Shown: one piece after another, positions 37,881-49,491 of the stretch | Numbering within the stretch: position 1 is the first letter of the stretch | Layout of the letters: the number at the start of each line of letters is the position of its first letter | From: Gossypium raimondii | Lineage: Eukaryota; Streptophyta; Magnoliopsida; Malvales; Malvaceae | Assembly (NCBI RefSeq): GCF_025698545.1 | Contig: NC_068565.1 | Location: 2,914,001-2,978,000, forward strand | DNA: 64,000 bases | Direction: 5' to 3' | Notes under the pieces: generated by a model | Told to the model about the DNA's origin: nothing | Database searches by the model: none | The model's input: the letters and a program-made list of their open reading frames with translations, nothing else | Made by a program: the position numbers and the translations under genes

Positions 37881-38634
37881 TAATATTAAACTAATTAATA
37901 AAACAATGGGCTAATTTGGAATTAAAACAAAAATTTAGGGGTAAATCTGAAATAAATAAAAGGAAATGACCAAATTACAAAGCGCGAATAATATAGGGAC
38001 TAAAATAGGAAATATTCCTTGCCCAGTAAAACGCAGTGCTGCAAACGGAGTACAATGGAGTCAGCAACAAATTATGCAGCCCAATTTAAAGAAGCAACAT
38101 AAACTAGATTGAAACCAAACACAAACAAGGAGGACTTGGAGCGCAAATAACCCTCCCCGTACCAAAACACGCGGGTCAAGCTGCAATCGGATCAGGTCAT
38201 CGGGTCATGGCTGAATACGGCACCGTTTTGGTGCCATTGAAGCAAGGCCCAAACGGTGTCGTTTCAATAATCTGTATTAAACTTAAAAAAAAAACTAAAC
38301 CTAAGTAACCCTAAAACCATCCTTTCTGCGCCACATCAAAAATCGAAAGCCCCCCATCCATTCAACTCCAATCCGAATGGAGGAGGGATTCGGCGATACA
38401 CCAACCCCAGGTATGAGTTCTAAGCCCTTTTCCTTTCGTTTTCACTTTTCTTACTGAAAGAGATGAGAACCGATACGAAAAAAACAGAAGAAAAAAAATG
38501 AAACGAAACAAGAATTCGAAAGCCAATCACCTTCAAAAACTGTTTTTCTATTGCTTTTCTTTCAAGAATTTTCTTTGATACAATATTCGTGTCCCCCTAC
38601 AGATTTGAAAAAATGGCGTCTTTATAGCTGAAAA

Positions 38635-39153
38635 TAGAGGTGCTCATGGGCCGGGCCGGGCCCAAAAAAAAATTTGGCCCGGGTCCTAGGCCCGGGCCCG
38701 GCCCGACCCAAAATATGGGCCTAGAATTTTGCCCAGGCCCGGCCCGAGAAAAAATTCATAAGCCCGGGCCTGGCCCGACCCGGCCCGTTTTTAAATAAAT
38801 ACCAAAAATTTATTTTAAAAATTAAAACAAAAATTTAAAAAAGTATTTTAAAAATATTTTAAAATTTAAAAAATTAAAAAAGTATTTTAAAAAAATTTTA
38901 AAATTAAAAAAATTTAAAAAAAGTATTTTAAAAGTATTTTAAAATTAAAAAAATAAAAATATTTATTATATTCGGGCCAGGCCGGGCCGGACCCGGGCCA
39001 AAAAAGTGGTGCCCGAGGCCCAGCCCATTTTTTAATCGGGCCTCGTTTTTTTGCCCAAGCCCATATTTCGAGCCTATATTTTTACCCAAACCCTCCCATA
39101 TTTCGGGCCGGCCGTCAGGCCTGGCCGGGCCGCCCGGCTCATGAGCACCTCTA
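38635..39153. mobile_element. Non-autonomous hAT element with 8-bp TSD
   Basis: The terminal inverted repeats begin TAGAGGTGCTCATGGGC and end, in reverse complement, TAGAGGTGCTCATGAGC. It is flanked by the perfect 8-bp duplication gctgaaaa (38627-38634 and 39154-39161). Subterminal regions are rich in GGCCCGGG-type repeats and the middle is an A/T-rich 'aaaaagtattttaaaa' array. No transposase frame. Ends and duplication size are those of hAT elements. It sits inside the solo LTR and is therefore younger than it. Confidence 0.88.
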
Positions 39154-39654
39154 GCTGAAAATATCAAAACCTATTTCACTTTTTTTTCACTGTTATTTGC
39201 TGTTGATTTCTGCTCGTTTTTGTTTGTTTGTCCTTCTTGCAGGTACGATGTACGGAGGCGGTGAAGCGTCTGTGAGGAGGCGCAAGACGCTGTGGAAAGG
39301 GGCTCAATTTGCCGCCCACAGAGGTCTTTGTTGTTGCTAGGGTTTTGGTTCTGTTTTTAGTTTAGGTTGGGCTTATTAGGCTTAATTGGGTCGGGGTTGG
39401 CTGATGGGTATTAGGCTTAGTGGGTTTGGGTTTTAGTTAATTGTTTAATGGACTGTTAATGGACTTTGTATTTTTATTATTTGATTTTTATATTATCTGT
39501 ATCGGGACATCCAAAATTGGCTATTACATATCCAGTTACAACACCTTCAAACTAAAAATCCAGTAGCCTAAATCCTTACACCCTGAAACCGGGCATAGAA
39601 CATCACAACAAAAAGCATAAAGAAAATCCAAAACCGATGGACCATCATCCCATG

Positions 39655-42215
39655 TGTCGAAACCTTTTTTGGCGATTCGACTTTTTTTTTTTTTTAAAAC
39701 GAAGATGGGAGTTGCCACCAATTCTTTTTATTTAGGTGTAATTGGATCACCTCAAAACTCATTTTAATAAAATATTAGACTTATTAAAACAATACTTTTT
39801 TGTCTACAAAATCTAAGAAATAGGTTCGGGAGCCGGTTACGCACAAGGAAGGGTTAGCACCCTCGAACACCCAAAATTGGTACCTAGTAGATTACTTGAT
39901 GTCTTAGTATCGAGAATTGAAAATTTGAAGAGAATTTAAAACACAATCCCTTTTTGTATTAAGACATTACTTAATTAAATTACTTTTCACAAAAAGGGCT
40001 TATTTCAGGTTAATCGAGAAAAAACGATCATGTCCTGTAAGTTAGGACACAATGCCTTAAATCCTCCAATACAATAATAAATGCCATTTGTTTGTTACTT
40101 AAATCCCGTTTTTTATTTTTAAAATAGATATTCGACTATTTCAGTTTTAGAAAAAAAGCCACATTCCGTAAGTTAGGAGCACGACTCTTCTAATTCCAAA
40201 AATAATGAACATTGCCTCGATTTAAAAGTTTTCCTTTTTTATGCACCGTGCAAAACGAACGTAACATTTAAAGTGATGTGCATTTAACTTATTCGTACAT
40301 AATATAAAAATGAATAAATATAATTAAACACAGTTCGTTGCACGGTTGTAGCAATAATAAAATAGCAAAAATGAAGTTGCTACACGAGTTCAATTATAAA
40401 TAAAAGATAAGAAATGAAATAATAGTAGCGATGGAAATAATAATGCATCATGAATAATATAACTATAACAATAATAATGATGACTTTGATCGGTAGCAAT
40501 AAGGATAACAATAATGATCATGATACCATACTAGATATTAAAATAAATAAGATATCTCAAAAATAAAAAATAAAATGAAAGATGCATAGTTACAAAAGTA
40601 AATATAAATGGTGTGAGAGTAAAAATAAAATGATATTTGAACGATAAATAAATCGATAAATGAAATAAAAGCGAATGAAAGGTAAAATAAAATGTCATGC
40701 TAGTGAATAATAAATATGTAACAACAATTGTAATAATAATGACGATAATCATGTCATAACCATTATTGTAATATGAATATGCATAATAATTATAATAATA
40801 ATAATGATAATAAGGGCAAAAAATGCTCAATAAAATGGAAACATAAATAGCACAAATTTTGAGCATTAAAGAAAAGTAAAAAAGTAATAAATAAATGAAA
40901 AATAGTTCGTAGAAGGTTGAAATTAAATAAAACATGGACTGAATCAGAATTAAAATGAAATTAAAAGCTTAAATTGTAATAAAATAAATGAATAAAGGAT
41001 TAAAATGTGACAAGCGAAAAAGAGAAAGGTCCAAATGGGAAATTATCGCAAGCCCTAGGACACATGTCACACCTTAGAAGGTCAGCAAACAAGGGACCAA
41101 ATTGAAAGAAATATAAAATTATCAGTGCAATTTTAAAAAAAAGACTAAGGACCAAATTAAAAAAAAGGTCCAAAAGCGGAAGGACTGGGGTCGCAAATAG
41201 ACCCTTGCCGCGAAAACACGCGGGTCCTAGGGCGGGTCAGGTCGGTTTTAGCAGATCATGCCTGAAACGACGTCATTTTGGGGTTTACGTAACTAGGCCA
41301 AAACGACGCATTCCCACTCCCTATTTAAGTTTTAAAAAAAATAATTGAAACCCTTTTTTTTCTCTGAAATCGTCCTTTCTCCGACCATGGGTGTCGTTGC
41401 ATGTCTGCCATGGCCATTGGTCGGCGGCCACGTCGACCACTGTCTCTGGTGCCCGAAAAACACAAAAAGGAACTTTTAGACCCCCTCTTCGAATAAAACC
41501 TAGATTTGGGGTTTAAATTCCCAAAAACCTAACCAACGCTCGACCGAAGGAAGAGAAATCAAAAGGTTTCACCCTTTTCTGACGAGGCCTTCGACGGAAC
41601 CCTAAGGGGTTCCTAGGGTTCTCGAGTCGGAGGAAAGGGACCTACAATGGCGGCTACTTTCAAGTAAGACTTTCTTTTCTTTTCTTTTTTGCTTCGAAAA
41701 TAAAAATCAAAAATAAAAATGCTACCTTCTTTTTGAAACTTGATGCTTTTTTTTTGTGCATTTCTCTGTAAAAAAAAACATAACATTGTGATAATGGCTT
41801 TTATAGCCGAATTGCACTGTTATTTTTCTATTTTTTTATTGTTCTTGCTACTGTTTCTTGCATGTTGTGGGCTTCTGTCCTTTCGTTCTTTCTATTTTTA
41901 CAGGTGGCGATGGAGTCAACGGTGGAGAGAGGCGCTCTCTTGCTGCTTTGGTGAAATGGTGGCAGACCTCAGGCGACATTCGTGCTAACATGGAAAAAGT
42001 TGAGGCGGCAGCACGCAGAAACCCTAGGGTTTCTGGCTTTTCCGAAAATAGTTTAGGTTTTGTTTTTTGGGACACTGGGCCTTTTTTGCATTTGGGCTTC
42101 GTTTTTTGGGGCCATTTTTTTTGTAATTGGACTTTGGATTGTTATTAATGGATTCTGTTATCTTTTTTTTCATATTTGGTTTCTGTTTGGGCCCGGGCTA
42201 AATTGGGCCTCTACA
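39655..42215 (+). mobile_element. Solo LTR (family 2), second copy
   Basis: Starts TGTCGAAAC and ends GGCCTCTACA, flanked by the perfect duplication CCATG (39650-39654 and 42216-42220). It shares its first several hundred bases with the LTR at 36346 ('gaagggttagcaccctc', 'gtcctgtaagttaggacaca'), in the same orientation, and starts only 126 bp after that one ends. It is 2.56 kb, has no gag-pol and no partner LTR. The long frames at 40531-40935 and 41740-42148 lie inside it and are not genes. Confidence 0.87.
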
Positions 42216-42239
42216 CCATGTATGCCATGAATTGCTTCC

Positions 42240-42640
42240 TTTTATTGCATACTCTCCGTGATGAAATTATTGGTGTCATTTGTCAATATTGGAGAGTCTC
42301 TAAAGTTAGTTGAAGAAGAATTTTCTAGATCAATTGGGATACTACTACTAGACAAAAATCGAAGGGCAATTTAGGTTAATTTTGGAGGGCATACATATGT
42401 TCAACATGGATTTACAAGCAAAACAAGTATGGTTTTTTCCTGTGGTTTTACGGAAGCTCGTATGGCATCTAACTCTTCTTACATTTGGAGACGTATTTTG
42501 CACTCTAAAGAAGTGTTGAGATAGGGCCTAAGATGGATAATTGGAAATGGTTGTAAAATAAGGAAGTGGTGATCAAGGGAGGCGCTCCCTTATCATTGGA
42601 GTAGTTAAAATAGTTTCTTTATTTGAGATGTTAACCATTT
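42240..42640 (+). mobile_element. Decayed LINE fragment (end of reverse transcriptase region)
   Basis: Plus-strand frames resemble the post-RT linker of plant LINEs: 'FNMDLQAKQVWFF' near 42400 and, in another frame, 'ASNSSYIWRRILHSKEVL' and 'GLRWIIGNGCKIRKW' near 42465-42570. Frameshifts and stops separate the pieces. Assignment is by motif memory; borders are approximate. Confidence 0.5.
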
Positions 42641-43500
42641 ATGGAATGAAATTTATGGTTGTGTTGAGTATAGTCCATTAATGAAGATCATATCACTCGT
42701 GGAAACATATTTTGGAGATTAGATTGAATTGGATCATCTCATCTAATCTCTTGAATCGTGAATATCAAAGTAGATTGAAACTTGGATTACTTAACACCCA
42801 AGAATCCATGTTTACATTACTTGTTAGTATTATATTGTATTTAGCTTATCTTATTATTGTTTTAGTGGGATTGTAATAGATTTTCTTATGTTAACAAATC
42901 TCGAAATAATCTATCCATCACAACTTACTCTTCTCATATCTCAGATATACGATAACGAACAATACAGTAACAAGAATGATCACTTACCAAAAACCAAAGG
43001 AGATTCAGCTAAAAATAAACAGTAGGTTCGGCCACAGTAGGGAAGAAAAACAAATAGATGATGAGAGGAGAAAGCACAGGGGGACGACAACAGTGGTGGA
43101 AAACGACAACAAAGGTGCGGCAATAGAGAAAATGAGAATGGGGAGAGCAGAGATTCAGCCTCAATGGAGAAAGAAGAGGAGAACAGAAGGGACAGAAGGG
43201 AAAGGATCAAGGTTTGAGAGGGAATGAGCGACAACAATGGAGAAAAAAGAGAGCAAAAGAGGCTGAATAACAAATAAAAATATGCTATATACTAGAGTTT
43301 AGAAGCATATGGACGACACACTAGTATTTTTGGCCAAAAATATTGAAAATAAAAATTATACATGAGAGGAGAATGAAACTCAAATCGCAAAAGTAATTCA
43401 ATTTTTTTACAACCATGCAAAGTTTACAATAAAAATTTAGGACGTGACACCCTCATTAAATTTTTTTACACTTTCAAGAATCAAGAGCTAAGCACATATT
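42640..43500. other. Intergenic, no gene recognised
   Basis: Contains a purine-rich stretch (about 43030-43230) that keeps open frames on both strands because of its base composition; neither has a recognisable domain. It may be part of a decayed element. Confidence 0.45.
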
Positions 43501-43519
43501 TCCAATCAATCCCGTCTCT

Positions 43520-43927
43520 TCACTTGATACTCCCCATGCAAATGTCATAGCCTATCTCCATTCTCAAATGGAGCATCTTCCAATCTTGGCTGTTCAACTC
43601 CCCTCTTCTCCAAACAATCCTCATCCGAGCTACCTGACTTGGACGATAAGAAATCATCTGAGTTTGAGTCGTCACCCATGCAGATCGTTTGACCTTTATC
43701 ATGAAAAGCATTTCCACTCTTAAGGCGAATAATCTCATCAATTTTTGATGATCCATCCGTAATAATTTGAACATTTCCCCTTACAAAAGAGTTGAAATGC
43801 CTAGTAGCAGAATCAACTCCTATGAAGTCACCATACCTCTCGGCAATGTTGATAAAGGTTTGAACATTCCATGATTGTAGCGGTACTCCATAACAAGATA
43901 TCCAGGCAACCCTATTATGAACTGAAA
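43520..43927 (-). pseudogene. LINE ORF1-like (DUF4283-type) fragment split by the Copia element
   Basis: A minus-strand frame reads 'RVAWISCYGVPLQSWNVQTF' followed by 'AERYGDFIGVDSATRHF', the pattern of the DUF4283-type N-terminal region of plant LINE ORF1 proteins. Its upstream part ('SIVKWPEE') lies on the other side of the Copia insertion, at about 48537-48575, and the frame is continuous if the insertion and one target copy are ignored. Downstream it drifts into an acidic, serine-rich stretch and a stop. It is a dead transposon gene. The family name is from recalled motifs. Confidence 0.55.
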
Positions 43928-43932
43928 TTTCC

Positions 43933-44241
43933 TATTGGTGTTTAGAACTCGAACTTTGATGGTTGATCGAGAGATTTGAAGCAGAAAGAAGAGACGAGAA
44001 GTTTTTAAGTAGAAAAATAATTGAAGACTGGAATATATTAATTGATTTGCACCTCAACTATTTAAATACAAAAGTTAAAGCTAAAAATAGAAAAAAGAGG
44101 TTCTAAAAATCTGCTAAAAAAATGGTAACAATATACCAAACAAATAAAAAAAACTAATCTCCTAAAGTCAAGGAGAATTATTCAAAAATTAGTAACTGAA
44201 AAAATTTAAATGGCAGCAATCTTAAACACATTATCTTAACA
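43933..44241 (-). repeat. Copia 3' LTR
   Basis: The 3' LTR relative to the minus-strand element. Its outer terminal dinucleotide reads TA on the plus strand where the partner has TG. Confidence 0.93.
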
Positions 44242-44253
44242 CTCCTCCTTGTT
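44242..44253 (-). other. Copia polypurine tract
   Basis: Minus strand AACAAGGAGGAG directly abuts the 3' LTR, the position and composition of a plus-strand primer for reverse transcription. Confidence 0.7.
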
Positions 44254-44440
44254 TAGATCTTGCAAACTCCAAGTTTCTTCTGAAGCTTTCAAACTTGCTA
44301 AGTGGCAATGGTTTGGTGAAGATATCGCAATTTGATCTTGATTTGCGTAACAAAGAGACACATCACCACTCTTTTGAACTTCTCGAACAAAAATAACTTG
44401 ATGTTGAAATGCTTAGTCTTCCCATGAAAGATTTGGATTG

Positions 44441-47400
44441 TTAGAGATTGCAATGGCACTGGTTATCAACTAGAATCTTTGTGCTTTGCTTCTGCTCCAT
44501 GTTTAGATCAACAAGAATCTTCCTTAACCAGAGAGCTTGGTTAACTATTGCTATTGCAGCCACAAATTCTGCCTCAGCAGTGGATTGAGCTACAGTTTCT
44601 TGCTTCTTCGAGCTCCAAGAGAACATGCCTGATCCAAGACAAAAACAATAACCAGAGGTACTCTTCATATCATCAGTTGAGCCACCCCAATCACTGTCAG
44701 AGAAACCAATCAACTTCAATTCCCTATGCTTTGAAAACTTTACTCAATAATTTCAGGTCCCCTTGATGTATCTGATAACTCTTTTTGCAGCTCTCATGTG
44801 AGTCTCATTGGGACAATGTATGAATCTAGAGAGAATACTTACAGCATTCAAGATGTCGGGTCTGGTTGCTGTTAAGTACATTAGACAACCTACCAAACTC
44901 CTGAACTCAGCTTCAATGACTTTAGCAGAACCATCATCTTTGATTAGCTTTTCTTTTTTATTCATAGGAGTACTCATTGCTTTGCAATCTTCCATATGAA
45001 ATTTTCTAAGTATCTCCTTTGCATACTTTCTTTGACAGATAAACACTTCATCTTGGCTTTGTTTGATCTCAATGCCAAGGAAATAAGACATCAAACCAAG
45101 GTCTGTCATTTTGAAGACCTTTTTGCATTTCCAATTTGAACTGATTAACTTGATCGATATTGCTCCCTGTAATCAATAAGTCATCTACATAAAGAGAAAT
45201 GACTAAAGTGTTTGTACCTTCATGCTTGACATACAGTGTGAGCTCAGATTGAATTTTCTGAAAGCCAAGTCCAATCAAATGATCATCAATTCTACTATAC
45301 CATGCTCGTGGAGCCTGTTTTAGGCCATACAAAGCCTTCTTCAGCAAGTAAACTTTGTCTTCATTGCCTCTGCTTACAAAACCTTTAGGTTGCTCAACAA
45401 ATATTTCTTCTTGCAAGACTCCATTTAGGAATGCAGATTTAACATCTAATTGAAAAACTTTCCAGTTCTTTTGTGCAGCAAGAGCAAACAGCAACCTTAC
45501 AGTGTCAAGCCTGGCAACAGGTGCAAATGTTTTTGAATAATCGACTCCAAAGACTTGTGCATATCCCTTCACAACAAGTCTTGCTTTGAATTTGTTAACT
45601 GAACCATCGGGATTTAGTTTCGTTCTGAACACCCATCTTACTCTAATTATCTTTTTGTCCAGAGGTCGATCAACCAACTCCCAAGTTTTATTTTTCTCGA
45701 TCGTCGAAAGCTCCTCCTTCATTGCAGCCATCCAATGTTGACTGTTTTTTGCATCATGATACCCTGCAGGCTCACAAATAGCCATGTTACATCTTTGGTA
45801 AATGTCAGAGAGCAGCCTTGTACCTCTGACAGGTGCATCATTAGTCAAAACATCTTGCCCTTCATCTTCAAACTGTTCTAACGTGCTGCCAATGGTAAAA
45901 CGATTTGGTGCACTAGAAGTTTGGTTTGTCTTGATCGAGTCTTCCTAATCCCATTGCTCATTTTCAACAAAATAAACATCTCTGCTCACAATAATACGTC
46001 CAGTGTGTGGTTGAAAGACTCTGTAAGCTTTAGATACAGTGCTATACCCAACAAAAATGCCAGCTTCTACCTTTTTGTCAAGCTTATCATGCTTGACCTG
46101 TGGAATGTAAGTGAAACACAGGCAGCCAAACACTCTAAGGAACTTTAAAGAAGGTTTGTAACCATACCAAGCTTCAAATGGCGTCTGATCCTTCACAGCT
46201 TTTGTTGAAATCCGATTTTGCAAGAACACAGCTGTGTTTGCAGCTTCTCCTCAAAAGCTTTTTGGAAGACTTTTCTCATGAAGCATATATCGAGTCATCT
46301 CCATTATGAATCCGTTCCTCCTTTCACTGACTCCATTTTATTGTGGAGTGTATGGCGCCGTCAACTGATGCTCAATTCCAGCCTCTTCACAAAACCTATT
46401 AAAAGTTTCTGAAGTGTACTCCTTGCCATTATCAGATCTTAAAATCTGAATCATGCATCCACTTTCATTCTCAACTCTAGCTTTGAATTTCCATAACACA
46501 CCAGCAACTTCTGATTTTTGCTTCAACAAAAAAATCCAACACATTCTTGTTAGATCATCAATAAAGGCTATGTAATAAAGGTTACCATTTAACGAAGGCG
46601 TTCTCTAAGGACCACAAAGATCAGTATGAACAAGCTGTAACTTCTTCGAGGCTTTCCAAGCTTGTTTAGGAAAGGGTTGTCTATGTTGTTTCCCAAATTT
46701 ACAAGCTTGACAATGAGGTAGATCATCATCAATGTCTGTAAGTCCTTCCACTAGCTTCTTCGACTGCATTTGAAGTAATCCTTGATGGTGAAAGTGCCCA
46801 AGTCTCTTGTGCCAAGTCTCAGTAGCACTAACTCTGGATTTAAAAGCCATTTGCTCCTTTTTCATTGGATTAAGAGCAAAACTTTTTCCCTTCATTTTGA
46901 CATTGAACAAGTCTCTGCCATTAGCATCTCTGATCAAGCACTGCTTATTCTCAAATAGCACTTTATAGCCTTTATCCAGTAACTGGCCAACAATTAAGAG
47001 ATTTTGATCAATTTTAGGTACAAATAAAACATCTGAAATGAATTTTGTACCTTCATAGCTTGTAATAGCTATTGTGCCTTTTCCCTTGACTTCCAAGTAC
47101 TCACCATTTCCAATCATCATTCTTTTGACTTCAGTGTTTCTCAATTCCTCGAAGAGCTCCTTGTCATACGTCATGTGATTTGTACACCCACTATCAATCA
47201 ACCAGCTCTCACTTGATTCTCTGCCCGAGAAAAAAGTAACCACAAACAATTGATCTTCTTCTTCTTGATCAGCTACCTGGGCATCTACTTCTTGCACCTG
47301 GCCTTTGACCTTGCAAATCACTGCTTCATGTCCAAGTTGATTGCATTTGGAGCATTTGGCGTTAGGTCTTTTCCAACATTTGAATGGTGGATGACCTTTC

Positions 47401-48180
47401 TTCTCACAATGGTGACAAGGTGGGTAGGATTTCTTGACACCTCCTCTTTTGCTCTTCTGATAATTGCCTGATAAATTTTCTCCACTCGTCGATGGGTTCT
47501 TAAAATTTTTCTTCTTTTTATACCTGTTGTTGTCTTGATGCTTGACAGGTAATGCACCTTCTATCACTCCCTCTTGCCTCATGGATCTTCTTTGCTCTTG
47601 CAAGAGAGATCTTTGACAGGTCCTTGGTGTTCTCCAGAGTAGTAATGGTGGCTTCAAACTTCTCTGGAACAGTGACCAGCAGCTTTTCTACGATTCTAGA
47701 GTCATTCAACTCAGAACCAAGCAATCTCACCTTGTTGGCAATGCTGAGAAGTCTGTCAGAATATTCTTTCACTGACTCAGACTCCTTCATCTTCTGCAAC
47801 TCGAAATCCCTGATTAGATTTAGGACTTTCATTCCACGAATCCTCTCATCTCCTTCGTACTCAGCCTTGAGGTAATCCCAGATTTCCTTTGCTGATTTCA
47901 GAGACATTATTCGTGTGAAAATCATTTGAGACACAGCTGCAAATAAGCAAGCTTTTGCCTTTGATTTCCTTGTCTTCTTTTCCTTTTGTGCTTTAATCTG
48001 TGCCACAGTAGGATTTGCTGGAAGAGGTGGGACCTCGTAATCCTCTTCTACAGGTTCCCAAAGATCCAAAGCCTCCAGGTAAGTCTCCATGCGAACTGCC
48101 CACATCTGGTAATTGTCTCCATCGAAGACTGGTGGTGCAACAACTGAAAAATTGGATCCTCCTTCCATCTTAACACGCAA
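44441..48180 (-). pseudogene. Copia gag-pol polyprotein, broken
   Basis: Read on the minus strand, domains occur in Copia order. Gag starts at 48180 ('MRVKMEGGSNFSVVAPPVF') and runs to about 47520. Then come two CCHC zinc knuckles ('CHHCEKKGHPPFKC', 'CSKCNQLGHEAVIC', about 47310-47420) and a protease with 'WLIDSGCTNH' (about 47195). The GAG-pre-integrase zinc motif 'WHKRLGHFHHQG' (about 46800) leads into an integrase core in pieces from 46600 to 46150. Reverse transcriptase (45848-45069) has 'YVDDLLI', and RNase H (44719-44441) has 'SDSDWGG'. The frame shifts near 47560-47650 and again within the late RT near 45110, and stops occur near 46605, 46338 and 45945. It cannot make a full polyprotein. 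This is a genomic retroelement and not a host gene. Confidence 0.92.
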
Positions 48181-48208
48181 ATAACCTTACAGATCCCTCA
48201 AGAAAACA

Positions 48209-48220
48209 GCTCCGATACTA
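48209..48220 (-). other. Copia primer binding site (degenerate)
   Basis: Minus strand TAGTATCGGAGC lies three bases inside the 5' LTR. It resembles the usual TGGTATCAGAGC complementary to initiator methionine tRNA, with two differences. Confidence 0.65.
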
Positions 48221-48223
48221 ATT

Positions 48224-48531
48224 TGTTGGTGTTTAGAACTCGAACTTTGATGGTTGATCGAGAGATTTGAAGCAGAAAGAAGAGACGGGAAGTTTTTAAG
48301 TAGAAAAATAATTGAAGACTAGAATATATTAATTGATTTGCACCTCAACTATTTAAATATAAAAGTTCAAGCTAAAAATAGAAAAAAGAGGTTCTAAAAA
48401 TCTGCTAAAAAAATGGTAACAATATACCAAACAAATCAAAAAACTAATCTCCTAAAGTCAAGGAGAATTATTCAAAAATTAGTAACAGAAAAAATTTAAA
48501 TGGCAGCAATCTTAAACACATTATCTTAACA
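48224..48531 (-). repeat. Copia 5' LTR
   Basis: The 5' LTR of the minus-strand element, reading TG...CA on either strand (TGTTAAGA...CACCAACA on the minus strand). It would carry the element's promoter. Confidence 0.93.
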
Positions 48532-48574
48532 TTTCCTCTGGCCATTTGACAATACTCTCAAAAATATTACTTAA

Positions 48575-49120
48575 ACAATTATTTTACCATTGAAGAAATT
48601 TAGCAGTCTATAAATTCATGGAAGTTGCTACAATTTCCAATTCCGATGATAAAAGTTAAGCAAAATTGTCACAATGGAAATTAACGAAAAAAACCGATTA
48701 TTATTTGAAGAATAATGATATACTCCATTCTTTATTGGAATTACAGGTAGAGGCTTCTTTGACGGTGATAGCCGCCGCTATTGTTGAAGACGACCGCTCC
48801 AAAGGTTATAAAATTATATTTTTTAAACTTAAAAAAAAAAAACCCATCAAACAATTGCTATATATCTCTTCAATAATTGGTTCATGTGAAAACTTTTATA
48901 AATATAAATATGTAGTTTGAATTAATCCACAAAATCTTAGAGGTTTGAAGTACTCTAGAAATATACAGAATGTCAGTCTACATAAATAGAGTTTTGAATT
49001 AACGTTTGTTCCTGTATAGAGGTTATGAAAATGCTCTTTATTGTAGATTAGTCTTTGATATCTTGTTATATCATTCTTGACTTGAAATTTTAGAAATATT
49101 TTTATAGTTTCAATTCAACC
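48575..49120. repeat. Orphan dioxygenase upstream flank, gene absent
   Basis: Matches, in plus orientation, the DNA upstream of pseudogene D (59113-59620), sharing 'gtttgaattaatccacaaaa' and, near its end, 'ttcaattcaaccaatat'. Its first part ('attttaccattgaagaaatt') matches the flank of fragment E (51775-52040). In D and E this flank lies to the right of a minus-strand gene. Here the left neighbour is the LINE-like fragment, with homology stopping near 48575. The gene that belonged to this flank is missing, and the intact gene on its right (copy C) points the other way with its own flank. Confidence 0.7.
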
Positions 49121-49376
49121 AATATGCATTTATGAAACTCTTTTTATGAAGAAAGTGTTAAAAGGATGTAATTTTATAGCCTTTGGAGGGGTCTTGCGTT
49201 ATAGAGGCTGCTGTTCTCTTCAAATAGGCCAACTTCTCTTGAATTCATAAATTCCTAAATTTATTCAAAGCTAAAAATGGTCGTACTTTGTCTTCCGGAA
49301 ATGTTCAAACCATTTGTATCACAAATGTCAACAGAAAAAAATAGGATTTTATAACTTATAATCTTCCATCCATGCA

Positions 49377-49384
49377 CTATAAAC
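49377..49384 (+). promoter_or_regulatory. TATA box of copy C
   Basis: ACTATAAA about 110 bp upstream of the ATG at 49492. The in-frame ATG at 49372 lies upstream of and next to it, so it is excluded as the translation start. Confidence 0.65.
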
Positions 49385-49491
49385 AGACCCCCTTGCCTTT
49401 GGTTGATGCCATCACACAATTTCATTTCAATCAAACCCTCTGCACATACAAAAGAAATACCACAAAAGCATTACTCACATTTCACACCCTA

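Larger units (their letters stand above)
36346..39528 (+). mobile_element. Solo LTR (family 2), Gypsy-type, with nested hAT element
   Basis: Starts TGTCGAAAC and ends GGCTATTACA, flanked by the perfect 5-bp duplication TATCC (36341-36345 and 39529-39533). The first part carries the conserved block 'gcacgaggaagggttagcac', shared with the LTRs at 39655, 63473 (inverted) and 63750. It contains an (AAT)n run and a 519-bp hAT element (38635-39153), so the original LTR was about 2.66 kb. No coding frame and no second LTR, hence a solo LTR. Confidence 0.87.
43933..48531 (-). mobile_element. Near-complete Ty1/Copia retrotransposon with both LTRs
   Basis: Two LTRs, 43933-44241 (309 bp) and 48224-48531 (308 bp), bracket a minus-strand gag-pol. 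The 5-bp target duplication TTTCC is perfect (43928-43932 and 48532-48536). Counting by eye, the LTRs differ at about 7 substitutions and one 1-bp indel, so insertion is fairly recent. LTR ends are TG...CA apart from one mutated end (TA at 43933). A PPT and a degenerate initiator-Met PBS sit at the expected places. The element is now defective because its coding region has frameshifts and stops. Confidence 0.95.

Noticed and set aside
40531..40935. 134-aa Phe/Tyr/Ile-rich minus-strand frame, membrane-like
   Set aside because: Located inside a solo LTR; the hydrophobicity comes from AT-rich trinucleotide runs.
41740..42148. Overlapping frames of 75-96 aa on both strands
   Set aside because: Within the same solo LTR, near its U5-like end; no conserved domain.
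42976..43273. Charged 83-aa frame (+) and Ser/Leu-rich 97-aa frame (-)
   Set aside because: Both arise from one purine-rich stretch; no domain or codon pattern favours either.
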